Shown in pieces: positions 23,249 to 35,100 of a stretch of DNA of 64,000 nucleotides. The position numbers and the translations under genes are program-made. The notes beneath the pieces were generated by a model. It was given only the letters and a program-made list of their open reading frames with translations. It was not told the origin of the DNA and did not search any database. Origin of the DNA: Hysterangium stoloniferum (Eukaryota; Basidiomycota; Agaricomycetes; Hysterangiales; Hysterangiaceae); contig WHVD01000073.1 in the NCBI GenBank assembly GCA_015178975.1, positions 124,001 to 188,000 on the forward strand. The letters are read 5' to 3'. Within the stretch, counting starts at the first letter, position 1; every line of letters begins with the position of its first letter.

Positions 23249-25095
23249 TCACGGCAACATCACAGTACGGAAAGTAGCCATGGCAGAGCGTAATGACTGT
23301 TGGTCCTGCAAGGAAACACCGACAAAGGAAGCAAGAATCTCGTCACAATGCCGCCAATAAGCTAAAAAGGTGGAAGAAGTCCATCGGCCTATTGACATTA
23401 CAATAAAAGGGTCAACACCCATCAGAAGGAGATGAGTAGTGCCCCCAATGTGAAATGCATGACCCTTGCATAGGGGCAAACCAACGAGTGTCCAGATTTC
23501 ATAACAATGTTCCAAAAACCACGATTTGCACATTAGGGCATAGCCAGTGGGAGTTTTCCACACAAAAAGGGGGGCATCGGTTGGAATGTCATTATTAACA
23601 TGAAAATGTGCAAGGAGAGCATGGTAGGGACTAGTGTTGTCACCGGTATCAGTAATGTTACAGCGCTTTGCATTACGTAAGGCGCGCACTAGATTTGCGC
23701 GGAAATATTGCTGAAAGTTGCGAACCTCGTAGCTTGCTCAATAAGTGACCAATTGTCTTGTAACTTAATATACATATTTTAATACTATATATATAGTATT
23801 ATATGATGTTATAACTCCAAAATTTGACCTACAGCATTTTTCCCAAAATTGCAGTCCATTTGAACTTGCGAACCAATTCATGAGCCAACAGATGTGTCAC
23901 TCCCAATGAGCTCATAATATGTTGTTTTACATGTATCTAGGTAGTAAAAAATGACAGCACCTGGCTTTTGCGATCAGAGCTAATGTGAGTGAGGTTGCCG
24001 AGTAAATGCATACAACTACCCTCATACAGGTTTTCAGTTGGTATTTAGACAGAACAAGCCAGGCACTGTTATTTTTTACTACCTAGATACATATAAAACA
24101 ACATATTACAAGCTCATTGGGAGTGACACATTTGTTGGCTCATGAATTGGTTCGCAAGCTCAAATGGACTGCAATTTTGGGAAACATGCTGTAGGTCAAA
24201 TTTTGGAGTTATAACATCATAATATACTAGATATATAGTATTAAAATACGTATATTAAGTTACAAGACAATTGGTCAATTATTGAGCAAGCTACGAGGTT
24301 CGCAACTTTCAGCAATATTTCCGCGCAAATCTAGCACGCGCCTTACGTAATGGAAAGCGCTGTAATATCATCGCCACGGCGAAGGTGAGTTTTGGACCAT
24401 GGAATATGAAATTTTGTGAAAGCAATGTTCGTGGAAGTAACCCCCATAGAAAAAGGAACACTGCGAGAGACGTGAAAGATAGGGTCAAAACTCCCCATGG
24501 CCTTAATCGTGAGTTCACCAAGGCGACAGGAAGACCAGAATGCAACACATGCTACAGCAAACATGGCAACATCAAAGGAATCACAAAGATCTAAATGATG
24601 GGCCAGAGCCCGCACATGTGCGATGGTCAGAGCTTCACGTTTGGGTAAGAAGGCGGAATCTGGAGTGAGATGTGTAATGCCTTTGATAGTTCGGGTTAAC
24701 AAAGCACCACCCAACCAAGGAGCCCCATTGAGGACGTGCCAAAAGTGAATCCCTTGCAGCCACTTTTTGACTGTACCACCCCCAACTAAGCCAGCCCCAC
24801 AGGATGTAACAAAAAGGGAAAGGAGATCCTCAGAAGTTGGCATTCGATCAGTCTCGGAGATGCCAGCTTTATCGCAAAAATTTGTGAAGCGAAGCAAACC
24901 CACCACATAGCCAGCGAGGGAATCATCTGTTAAGGATGACAACATGACTGAACACCGCTGTGCAATCAAAGCTGTAGAAAAATGTGTGGAGAGATGAGCA
25001 TGATGTGTGATTGCGAAAGGTGTGAGCCATGTCAGAAACCGATCTTTGAATTTCCACATGGGCTCGATGCTTTGGCAAGTGCAGCAAGGTTCCAA
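23249..25095 (-). pseudogene. DIRS-like tyrosine recombinase, split by a MITE
   Basis: The N-terminal part (25095-24365) has an SAM-like core domain (TSEDLLSLFVTSCGAGLVGG) and the first catalytic Arg (SSCRLGELTI). The C-terminal part (23658-23249) has HAFHIGGTTHLLLMGVDPF, IGRWTSS and the Tyr-containing FLAYWRHCDEI. In this family the motif is HxxR; here the Arg is His (codon CAC, about 23450). A 702-bp foldback element separates the halves; removing it and one TA restores one reading frame. The enzyme would integrate circular cDNA in DIRS elements (known), but this copy lacks a catalytic residue and is interrupted. Confidence 0.85.
23661..24362. mobile_element. Foldback MITE with 307-bp inverted arms and TA duplication
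   Basis: Left arm 23661-23967 and right arm 24056-24362 are near-perfect inverted copies, leaving an 88-bp loop. Ends are CAGCGCTTTGCATTACG and its complement; TA lies on both sides (23659-23660, 24363-24364). It has no coding capacity. TA duplication suggests a Tc1/mariner-like mobiliser, but the superfamily is not proven from the ends. Confidence 0.88.
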
Positions 25096-25105
25096 CAGGA
25101 AACAA

Positions 25106-25651
25106 TGGCCTCGCTTGTGCGGTTCTATAAAAGAAAATGCATACAGCAGCAGGCGACTATATCCAAAACCAAAGATGTGATTGCAGAGAACAAGGTGTTA
25201 CGGAAGTGCGTGTCTATAAGGTTATACCTCTTTGGAAATTCAGCCTGGCACTTTCCGTCAGTCAAATTGAGCAGCTTCAACAAGAGAACACACAGCTTAG
25301 AAGCGGTCATGGTGGAGATGTGGGCGAAGAATTGAAGGAGAGATCGTTGAGAAGGGATCAGTGGAATATCGGGGCCGTCGAAAGCGAACAAGTGAGTGCG
25401 GCAAGGAGGGAGTGGCCCCAACTCCCTCCGTTTCAGATGTTGCAGCACGTACACACACACGTGCACCAGCAATGGAACTAGACATAAAGGAGGTAAGGGG
25501 CTAGCTCTGGTGGGAGCTGAAACTGAGGATGCAACCTCTCAACTTGCGAACTGAAAATGCCGTGGGAAATCGGGTCAGCCAAATTGTCAGTAGAGGGAAC
25601 ATAGAGAGGGGAGACAGTGTTATTCACGGGGACAAGAGAAGCTGCCATACG
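25106..25651 (-). pseudogene. Linker between RNase H and tyrosine recombinase of the DIRS-like element
   Basis: Minus-strand translation shows VNNTVSPLYVPSTDNLADPI, typical of the end of the RNase H region, and then LGPLPPCRTHLFAFDGPDIP in another frame. Frames are not continuous with the flanking parts. Confidence 0.55.
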
Positions 25652-27375
25652 TCAGACAGAATCATTGCGTTGCAGATTGCGCGAATGACCCTGGTAGAAA
25701 GCCCCAATAACACCAGTGTTATCGCTATGAATAATAAATTCATTGTTAGTATAAGACAGGTGATCCAGCCAGTGGAGAGCGAGTTCCAGCACAATGCATT
25801 CTGCCTGCCCAATGTCCCACCCATGTGAAGCCCAACCCTCCTGCAAATGCCAGGGTGCCCATTTCAAGCCCACAACGAGGCCAACACCCCAAGAAGTGGA
25901 AGCATCGACATAAATATGCAAGTCCAGAACCACATGAGGTAAGAGGGAACGTGTCAGGGCTGGACATGTGAGCGCATCACGCCACCAGTGCAAATCAGCA
26001 ATTAAAGACGGTGACACATGATGACAGGCAAAATTATTTGGAAAGCGAGAGATGAAGGAGGTCAATGTAACAAGATATGAGCGGCCAGTGGTGAAAATAA
26101 AGGTAAGATGCTGCAAGGAACCATGGAGGGACGTTGCCTGTGGACGAGTAACCGTCATGTTAGTGGCAAGCAAAAACTGTTCAACCTTCACCTGATGCTT
26201 AAGGTGTTTCTTCTCAGGGAGAGAAACTGTGCAGTTCTGCAAGTCCCACACGAAGCCAGCATAAGTCACAGTCGAAGCAAAATCCTGGCCTTTGGATTGG
26301 ATATCATGGAAAGGGATACCCAGTGATTGGGTATAGGACAAAATATCAGCAAGTGAGTGCTGAAATACATAGGATATGCCATTTGGGTGGGATAAGGAGC
26401 GTGAGGGCTCCCTAAAAAGGGCAAAATCATCCACCCACTTTGCCACGAAGGCCAGAAAATAGCGCAGGAGCAGATCACAAGTGGCATTGGCAACCTTGCC
26501 CTGAATGCCCGTTGCAGAAGTGAGACCGAATGGTGTGCAATGGTCAATATAAATAGCATTGTCAAACATGCATGCAATGTAACATTTGTGGGCGGGAAGA
26601 ATAGGAGAGTTGTGAAAAGTGTCCCTAACATCCAGGGCAGCACCTTCTATGCCTGGTGGACATGTAGAAACCTGAAACTTATAAGTATAATGTATCACAT
26701 GCAATGGTAATGCCACCATGAAGACCCAATGGCAACATCAACGTGCCCATAGTGGCTCAACATCAACGTGCCCAGATAGGCTCAACATCAACGTGCCTAT
26801 TGGCTCAACATCAATGTGCCCATAATGGCTCAACATCAACGTGCCCATATTGGCTCAACATCAACGTGCCCACATTGGCTCAACACCAACATAGCAATAA
26901 CAGCTTCAACGAGAAGTGTACAAATGAAGACAATAAGAAGATAAGAAGAGCTTACATATTGTGCAACTGCTGCTGCAGTGTACCACTTAGTAGGCCAATC
27001 AACTGCATTAATCCACAAGTTAGTTGAATAACCCGAAGAATCTTTCTTGCTAAGATGACGAATCATCCGCAAATTTGTTGACCCAGGCTTGGCAATCAGA
27101 CCAAGGGGTGCAGTGCAAAAATGTCCACCAAAAATTGTATGTGCAACCTCAATCGAAAAAGGACCAGACATCCGGCCAAGGTGAATCTCGTCCTGCAAAT
27201 GTTGCAAAAGAAATCGAGGATCCAAGCCAGCAGAAGGAAGATTAGGCGGAATAAAGGTGGATGTAAGGGGAGGGGGATTACCAATGGGTGAACCATGAAT
27301 CATATCATAAACGAGAGTAGGGTAACGAGTGGACAAGCCTGCATCAAGCAAAGCTCTACGCCATGCGTCCGGCAC
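25652..27375 (-). pseudogene. DIRS-like reverse transcriptase/RNase H with one intron and a TGA stop
   Basis: Exon 27375-26956 encodes the RT N-terminus (SIEVAHTIFGGHFCTAPLGL, NAVDWPTKWYTAAAVAQY). An intron 26955-26672 (GTAAGC...TTTCAG) joins in frame to exon 26671-25652, which carries EGAALDVRDTFHNSPI, the active site AKWVDDFAL, and RNase H (DLHIYVDASTSWGVG, FIIHSDNTGVIGAF). The frame ends NDSV then TGA (25654-25652), where relatives continue with Arg; this is another CGA-to-TGA type change. The intron contains a 25-bp minisatellite. Family A LTR copy 2 lies 5 bp upstream of the visible start. Confidence 0.85.
26726..26900. repeat. 25-bp minisatellite inside the RT intron
   Basis: About seven units of tggctcaacatcaacgtgcc plus four to six bases (22-26 bp each) run head to tail with small differences. 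All lie within the 284-nt intron of the RT gene. Confidence 0.9.
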
Positions 27376-27380
27376 ATATG

Positions 27381-27854
27381 TGTGAGGAGTATGCTTTTAC
27401 CACAGTATCATTGTGGTAAAACACTCCTTTTATTTCATTTATATTTTACATATTCTATTCATATTTTTCTATCTTTCATATTCTTCAAATATTGCATATT
27501 TCATTAGTTTGAAGCATTGTGTATACTTGTGGGTGCACTCAGCACCAATTAGAACTCAGACACACTTTAACCCAAGAACCACCACTCGTAAGACACAAAC
27601 TAGGTCTACTACGAGCGGTGATCAGGGTAACGTGTCAGCTACTACATAAGTAGCAGTATCTGAACTACTGAGCACTTCTGGCCTCGAACTGTAATAGTCG
27701 AGGCCTCCACTCGAACCATCGCACTCGTTGACTCCTTCGTCATCTCATGCTCTTTCTCTCACTTTCTCTTATATTGCACCGAATAGGTCAATATCCTTCC
27801 TTTCTACTCATTTCTTCGTATATAGAACGGTCAGAACTTCTGCCACTCTTCACA
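27381..27854 (+). mobile_element. Solo LTR, family A, copy 2
   Basis: The 474-bp element TGTGAGGAGTATGC...CCACTCTTCACA has an exact atatg duplication at 27376-27380 and 27855-27859. It differs from copy 1 at only a few positions. It sits between ORF1 and the RT gene of the DIRS-like element. Confidence 0.93.
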
Positions 27855-27861
27855 ATATGGC

Positions 27862-29458
27862 ATTGGTAAAAGGCGTAAACAATTAGTTGCAGGGACAGGT
27901 CCGCGCAGGATGCGTGGTGTCACCGCAGAGAGAGCAAGTGTGGGATGGGTGCCCTGACCCCCGCTGCTCACAGGCCCCATGGGCATTGTACCCGACACAG
28001 AGCTCCACGCTGGAACCCTGTCGCAGGAACTGACCTCCCCGCCACTCAGCAATGATGGGCCGGCTCCGGATGAGAGGACCTGGTTGCATGACAGAAACGT
28101 GCGAAATGCGAGTTGTGCACTCCACAATGGATACAGGAACCCGTTGGTGCCTTTGCAGTGGATGCTGAGGCCCAAAAGGAATCACCACGATATGGATGGT
28201 ATGTATTCCCCATGATGCGGCGGGATATGTCAGAAAGGGTGGTATCACTACTCCGTGCAGCAGGTGCGGGCGATGCAGCATGCACATTACACGGTGCCAC
28301 CTGCAATGAATCACCAGGCTGGGCAGGAAGGCCTTGGCGTGCACACTGCCACTCGAAAGACAAAATATAGAACATGTCAGAGGGATCAGGCACCGTAGGT
28401 GACGTTGAATTCCACTGCATTCACAATGCTTTGTCCATCTCAAACCAAGCAGGAAACCACAAAGCAAAGTTGGGATCTGCCTGCATTTTGTCACAATGTT
28501 TGTACCAACCTTGAGCGGCCGGCCCGTCACCACACGTATCTCGTATAATGGATAACCAATTGGCATATGCTTGTAAGAAATCCACAGCGGTAAGCGATGC
28601 CTCTGAAGGAAAAGCCACAGTATCGAGGAAATATTTGCCCGCCCCATTCCCAACCGAGATTCTAGAATACTTAAGATCGACATTTCCATGAACCCACTGC
28701 AAGGATCTTGTAGTTAACATAGACAAAGGAATATATACCTTTTTGAAAGCCATATGTAAGATCTGGTTGGGAATGGATGCCGGATCCAATTCCAGCTTGT
28801 TATGCCGGATTTCATCGAAGTCGTAAATTGGGAGTGCTTTTGAATAATCCACAGTCCTATATTTACTAGATGTCAAAGAAGATGCATTAGCTAATGCTAA
28901 CAACAAGTCAGGTCCGCCCTTGTTGATGGCAGCCATTAGAGGTGTGGTAATGCCTGCTGGTATGGGAAGCGAGGGGGGGAATCCGCCAACATCCCTGTTG
29001 TTAACCTGTTCTGACATGTTCTGTTCAGATACTAAGCTGCTCAACCTGACCCCCCTTTCAGGTGGGTCCTGTCCTGTTTCTATGCTCATACCCCTGTTGC
29101 CTGCTGTGGGCGTGACCACACTACGCAAAGCTCCTTCAGAAGGCACGGCCTCCAATGCCTCATCAGCGTCCACCTCTGACCTTCCCTCTGCTCTCAACGA
29201 GGCCCGGACCTTGTTTCGGTCCCGTTTTTCATCGTTCGCTCTGACGATAGCATCCCGCATTGCATTGAAAAGGCTTTCGACAGAATTGAAATTCTCGGCA
29301 ACTGGTGCCTCCTCAACATTCGCAAGTCCAGTCCTTCCAGGCAGTGAAGGGGAACCTGGCCCTCCACTAGAGGTGTCATCCACCCGAGGTATAGCTGGAG
29401 GTAAACCTTGCCCCCTTACGGAGGGAGGTCTTGAATTCTTTCCACAAGTCGAGGCCAT
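27862..29458 (-). pseudogene. DIRS-like ORF1 (gag-like) with two zinc knuckles, frameshifted
   Basis: The first frame, 29458-28421 (345 codons), starts MASTCGKNSRPPSVRGQG and contains VDYSKALPIYDFDEIRHNKL and SLTAVDFLQAYANWLSIIRD. A second frame continues from 28420 (CIHCGVHNSHFARFC, a CCHC-type knuckle near 28110), and a third holds another knuckle (CSLCGDTTHPARTC, about 27930). Position upstream of RT and the knuckles support a nucleic-acid-binding structural protein. The frame changes look like decay; one may be natural frameshifting, which I cannot tell. Confidence 0.7.
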
Positions 29459-29551
29459 GTATATATGCCAAAAAAATGAAGTATATGCAGTTCAAACACG
29501 AACTGCCGTCGATAGACCACTTTAAAAGATTCTACTTGAGCAGACGAGTAG

Positions 29552-30193
29552 TGTGAAGAGTCAATAGATTCTGACCGTTCAATATACGAAGTGTAGCATT
29601 TATTCAACTACTATTAGCAGGTATTGACCGTTCAGTGCAATACCGTAGATTACTAGACTGACAGTACTAGTAAGGAGACATGCTACGTGTCACAAGAGCA
29701 ACTGTACAGTTGCTCTTGATGGCTAGAATGAGAGAATGAAAGAGTTGACCTTTACGGTACAACTCGTAGCTAGACGTAAAATAGATAATCACGAGAGGCT
29801 GAATATCTAAAGTAAAGAGATGGTAGTGCGAGTCGACTATAGTGTCGATGAGTGCAAAGACCTTAGAGTGGGACTCGACCTTCGCAGTTCGAGTCTAAAG
29901 TCTGTTAGTATGCGAGAAAACACTACCTTTATAGGTAGTTGAGATGTTACCCTTGACACCTCTCGCTATTCGACGTCTGGGTCGTTTACGAGGTGGTGTC
30001 TGCTGGGTAAAAAGATGTCTGTCTTTTGGCACTGAGAGCGCCCATAGGTATACACAAGACTTCGAACTAAGAAATACGGGTATGCTCGAAGGATATAGGG
30101 AATTAAAGAAAAGGAATAGAAACTAGATAATAAAGTACTATACTATGCATATTAATCCACTGTCCAATTATGCATATATGCATACCCTTCACA
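29552..30193 (-). mobile_element. Solo LTR, family B, copy 3
   Basis: The 642-bp element TGTGAAGAGTCAATAG...CATACCCTTCACA has an exact agtag duplication at 29547-29551 and 30194-30198. It aligns along its length with 3748-4387. It sits 93 bp upstream of the DIRS-like ORF1. Confidence 0.92.
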
Positions 30194-30198
30194 AGTAG

Positions 30199-30782
30199 GT
30201 AGTATGTTGTCTGAAGTAGGCGCCTTGTTTCCACCTTAGTCAGCACCTTCTGATCCCGAAGCTCTCCTTGTTCACAGCGGGTTCAGTAAGTATATGTCAC
30301 AAACATTCAAAGGTAACTTTCGACAACGCTTCAACCTATCGAATTCAACTCGACAAAACTGAACATTATTCAACACCATCAAATCTCTTTCAACATGTCT
30401 CATTTCAACGTCATGTATGATTTCATAATTAGTTCATAACATAGTCATAATGATATGATGAAAAGCATAAAAGGGCTACGAAAGGAGCGAGGGTGTTATG
30501 TATTTTAAAGGTTTTTTCTATTTTTCGCAATTTCCCCAAAACGAAATTCTTAACAAAGGCTTCTAAATGTACTTATATCGCGATTATAAAATTGTACAAT
30601 ATTCTCTTAATTTATATTGAATTTATGCAATTTATTTTGCATTTTTATCTTATAAATTGAGGGAGCTACGAAATTTCTTCTATTCTTTTTTAACTAATAT
30701 ACCGGCCACCTGGCACTTATTACACAATGCACAGGAATATTGGTCACAACACATGACCGTCGTCACCACGAGTGACAGTCGT
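30199..30782. other. AT-rich spacer, no gene seen
   Basis: About 580 bp of low-complexity AT-rich DNA (for example aatttatattgaatttatgc). The left part holds several tcgac/tcga words like those in the AT-rich Ty3 element, so it may be retroelement-derived. No open frame or LTR end is supported. Confidence 0.5.
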
Positions 30783-31250
30783 CACAAGGGTGCGCGACAG
30801 TCACAAGAGTGCGCGACAGTCACAAGAGTGCGCGACAGTCACAAGAGTGCGCGACAGTCACAAGAGTGCGCGACAGTCACAAGAGTGCGCGACAGTCACA
30901 AGAGTGCGCGACAGTCACAAGAGTGCGCGACAGTCACAAGAGTGCGCGACAGTCACAAGAGTGCGCGACAGTCACAAGAGTGCGCAACAGTCACAAGAGT
31001 GCGCGACAGTCACAAGAGTGCGCAACAGTCACAAGAGTGCGCAACAGTCACAAGAGTGCGCAACAGTCACAAGAGTGCGCAACAGTCACAAGAGTGCGCA
31101 ACAGTCACAAGAGTGCGCAACAGTCACAAGAGTGCGCAACAGTCACAAGAGTGCGCAACAGTCACAAGAGTGCGCAACAGTCACAAGAGTGCGTGACAGT
31201 CACAAGAGTGTGTGACAGTCACAAGAGTGCGTGACAGTCACAAGGCGCGA
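30783..31250. repeat. Perfect-period 19-bp tandem array, about 24 copies
   Basis: The unit gtgcgcgacagtcacaaga recurs with cacaag starting at 30783 and every 19 bp through 31239, without one indel. Left units read gcgcgac, right-hand units gcgcaac, and the last ones gcgtgac or gtgtgac. Because 19 is not a multiple of three and the unit has no stop in any frame, all three plus-strand frames stay open; they are not genes. The array may lie in an LTR (flanking ggtcacaacacatgaccgtc and aataaagaagggaggtgg). Confidence 0.95.
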
Positions 31251-31435
31251 CGGGTGTCACACGCGCACTAGCGCGGGAATATTTATTAGAATAAAGAAGG
31301 GAGGTGGATGTGAGACACAAGAAGTGTGAGAGCTCAGACACAGACACAGACACGAACGAATGAATGCAAATTTCACCAGCGCGCACTACGGACCCACAAT
31401 GGTACATAACTTGTAACTACTGTGCCGAGTCACTA

Positions 31436-31521
31436 AATCTAACAATATTATGTCATATATTATGTCATTTGGGAATATTATGTCATATATTATGTCATCT
31501 GGGAATATTATGTCATCATAT
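31436..31521. repeat. Short tandem repeat, tattatgtcat type
   Basis: The words ggaatattatgtcatatatt and atgtcatctggg recur in two to three tandem copies. No other feature is seen in 31260-31620 apart from scattered AT-rich sequence. Confidence 0.8.
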
Positions 31522-31628
31522 ATGCTACAGTAGAGAATGGCGGAAATGTCTAAAACATTCCAAGTAAAATAGCTAAAATAGGATAGAAATAAAGTTCAAT
31601 ATGTCTCTAAATGTCTCAGATCTCAGTG

Positions 31629-31637
31629 TATATAAGG
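31629..31637 (+). promoter_or_regulatory. Possible LTR TATA box
   Basis: The motif gtatataagg lies in an LTR-like stretch 510 bp downstream of the end of the copia ORF (on the opposite strand). The LTR borders were not resolved. Confidence 0.3.
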
Positions 31638-31740
31638 AGCTCTGCTCCAGCCATGAAATATAACTCATTTTATCAACCCATTTACACCACATCTGTGTGT
31701 CACTGCAGCAAGCAGGCTACTCCACCCCAATCTGGGCAGT

Positions 31741-31820
31741 TGGACATCTAATTCCACCTCTATCAGAGCTGTTGGAAACCCTTGCCACCTCTATCAGAGT
31801 TGTTGGCCCAATCAGATCCC
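31741..31820. repeat. Two units of a repeat that also flanks the copia ORF on its other side
   Basis: The units ccacctctatcagagctgttgg and ccacctctatcagagttgttgg (22 bp) lie about 40 bp apart. Four or five diverged relatives (cacctcaatctgagttgttg and similar) lie at 36637-36815. Confidence 0.7.
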
Positions 31821-31840
31821 TTGTCTGTTAGAAAAGTAAC

Positions 31841-31999
31841 CCTAATAACAATATAACTCAGTCTCGTGTATCATACAACGGACTAATATTTTATGTACCT
31901 AATAACAATATAACTAATAAACAATTATTAGTTACAATGTGCGTGAAATATAACGATCTTTACTCACCTCAGTCTCGTGTATCATACAACGGACTGAGG
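31841..31999. repeat. Direct repeat pair and hairpin downstream of copia
   Basis: The word ctcagtctcgtgtatcatac plus seven more bases occurs near 31857 and again near 31968, about 111 bp apart; cctaataacaatataact is also doubled. The second copy forms an inverted repeat cacctcagtc/ggactgaggtg. Confidence 0.75.
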
Positions 32000-32147
32000 T
32001 GATACCATTTTCATTCTCTAGCTTATATGTATTGTCGCATATATTATCAGGTACCAATATAGGTATGTTGGTGATACCGGTTACCCCTGTCCGACGATTA
32101 AGTCTTGGGTCGGTCAATTTATGCCGGGTGGATTTCGATGGTGTTAT

Positions 32148-35100
32148 TCAACACTCCTCCTCACCGTTGAAACTCCTCCTCGCATGGAAGTCCGATTGAA
32201 GACCCAAGAAGCCGCGAAGGGTAATAAATTGAGTAGGTTCCAGGGCTTTCGTAAAAATATCGGCCAGGTTGTTTTTGGTATTGATATAGCGGAGTACGAA
32301 GTCGCCAATGTGGACTTTTTCACGAAGGAAGTGATATTTGATATCAATATGTTTAACCCTGGGGTGGAGGAGGGGATCTTCGGAGAGGGCGGTGGCAGCA
32401 TTGTTATCGCAGAGAATAGTCGTGGGAGAGGTTGGAGGCATGTGAATGCCGGTTAGAAGGCTACGAAGCCAGACGCCCTCCTTGACAGATTCGAAAGCCG
32501 CAATGTACTCTGCTTCACAGGAGGATGTAGCGACTGTTTTTTGTTTCTTTGATGTCCAAGAAATGATGCCAGACCCCATAGTGAATGCATAGCCCCCAAT
32601 GCTACGACGTGTGTCTAAACAATTGGCCCAATTAGAATCAGTGTAGCCAGTTAGTGTGAGGTCATTGGTACCCCCAAGGCAGAGTTTAAGAAGTCGTGTG
32701 CCTTTTAAGTATCTCACGACGCGGATGGCTGCAGTCCAGTGGGGGGCGGAGTAACTGTCGAGATATTGGGATAGTTGTTGTACTGCGAATGATATGTCCG
32801 GACGGGTGGATATGGCAAGGTAAAGTAGACAGCCAACCAGGGATCGATAAGGTAGTGCGAGCAGGGCAGCAACATTGGTTGGAGAGAGAGAGGATCGATC
32901 GGTGGGACGAAGTTTAAGGTTGTGATCCATAGGGGTAGAGACGATGGAAGCGTTGATTTGGCCAAATTGACGAACAATCTTGTCAATGAGTGCGGATTGT
33001 GAGAGGGAAACGAGGCGATTGGGCCTGTCCCATTCAATACCAATGCCAACAACGAAACGGGCGCACCCCAAGTCTGAAATGGTCCAGATGCGACGCATTT
33101 CATTTTTGAAGGATTCATTTTCCGCAGCGGTGCTTGCGATAGATAGGAAGTCATCGACGTGGATAGCTATGATGATAATACCTGTGGTTGTATGACGGTA
33201 ATAGATACAAGGCTCACAAGCAAGGCGAGTAAAACCCCAGAGTAGCATTTGTTCGTTCATCGTTTTGTTCCAGATTCGGCCACTCTGTTTCATACCATAG
33301 AGTCCTCGTAAGAGCATCCAAACATAGTCTTCTTGTCCTGGTTCGATGAAGCCCTCAGGTTGCTCCATGTATTGAATTTCATCATCTGGGAGTAGACCAT
33401 ACAGAAACGCAGTTTTTACATCGATTTGCTGAGCATCCCATCCAAGAGTGGCAGCAATGTGGAGGAGGATGCGCCAGGACTCCATGCGCGCAGTAGGTGA
33501 GGTAGTTTGATGGTAATCCTTCCCATAGATTTGTTCAAAACCTTTAAACACAAGTCTGACCTTCCAACGGACAGCCTTACCACCCTCATCTCGTTTAATC
33601 CGGAACACAGGACGGCCCTTGCGAATCTTGCATCCCCGGGGAACGTCTGACCGATGGATGAGTTTGTATACCCCCATAGTTTTCAAGGAGTCGAGTTCAT
33701 CTTGAAAGCCGGCCCTCCAACGCTCTGCATCTCCAGATTTCAGTGCCTCCTGCCAAGTTCTTGGCTCATCATTGCATGTGAGAGGATCAATCCCTACGTT
33801 GTCTGAAATGGCGGCTAACACAGCATCCATGCTGGGGAGCTCTTGATTGAAGGACAGGGACAAAAGTGCATGTTGGATCTGTTCCAGATCGGGGGTGGTG
33901 TTTTCCTCAGGTATGCGATCACATTGTGTATTGTCAATGGTACATGACTGCTCAATCTTTTGGAGGTGAAGACGTTCAGCACTATCCTTCGAAGCTTGTA
34001 CAGACCTTTGTAATCGGTCCGTCCCAGGTGGAATACCAGCCGTAGTACGAGAAGAGCGGCGAAGTGGGGGTGTATCTGGAGCAGGAGGGTCTAATGGTAT
34101 TTCTGGTAGGACAGGTAGAGGCATTGGGGTGTCTGACATGGAGATTGGAATCCCTATAGGGGGGTTAGGGACATCGGAGGATGGGCTTGACCTGGTGTGC
34201 CCATCATGACTCTCTAGAAACCGGACATGGTAAGAGCTGTAAATTTGGCGGGCTATGGAGTCATAGCATCGATAGGATTTAGATTTAGAATCATATCCAA
34301 TTAGTATACATTCTATAGAGCGCTCAAATATTTTGGGGTTAGATTTATTTTGAATGAGAACAAATGCACGGCATCCAATCTCACGCAGATAGGAGTAGTC
34401 GGGAGTCCGTCCATACCAGAGTTCCCAGGGCGTTTTGCCTTGGGTAGCAGCGGTAGTAGTTTTTACATGAAGATGGGTGGCTGTAAGATAAAACTCATCC
34501 CATAAATAAGTGGGTAAACTGGCGTAAATGCGCATTGATCTAGCCTTTCCCATAAGTGTTCTATGCATTCGCTCGACACGTCCGATGTGGGCTGATGTGT
34601 AGGGTGCCGTGAACTGATGATCTGTGCCCCGTGCCTCCAACCAATTAGCCATTTCATGGCTCTTGAGTTCTCCATTGTCAGTACGATATAGGCCGACTTT
34701 AAGGTTAGTCTCGATTTCTCTAGCTCGCTCCCAGGTTTGAAGAGAAGGGAAGGCGTCGCTTTTTGCTTTCAGTGGTATAGTCCAGACAAAGTTTGTAAAA
34801 TCGTCTACTATATTCATGATGTAGTTATTCCCAGTTCGTGATGTTACTGCTTGTGGTCCAGACAAATCAACCCAGACTTTTTCGAGCTTCCTAGTCGCCT
34901 TATGCCCTATCCCTTCCTCACGCATCTTTGGAATAGGAGATTTCGTCTGCTTTCCAAAGATGCATGAGTCACACTTTGAGGGGACTGTAGTTGAGGATGG
35001 TCGCGCACCTTGAATGAGGCCACTATTGATCATATCATTGATTGACTTGTAATTGGCATGTCCAAGGCGGCGGTGCCAAGTTTCGAGTGTAGGTGTCCTT

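Noticed and set aside
23690..24340. A second tyrosine-recombinase intron
   Set aside because: The segment is a near-perfect inverted repeat with a TA duplication, which identifies it as an inserted element.
30657..31234. Three overlapping long open frames with a 19-residue repeat
   Set aside because: They follow only from a stop-free 19-bp tandem unit read in three phases; no start context, domain or splice signal supports a gene.
30783..31250. CRISPR-like array
   Set aside because: Units are contiguous with no spacers, and the window is eukaryotic.
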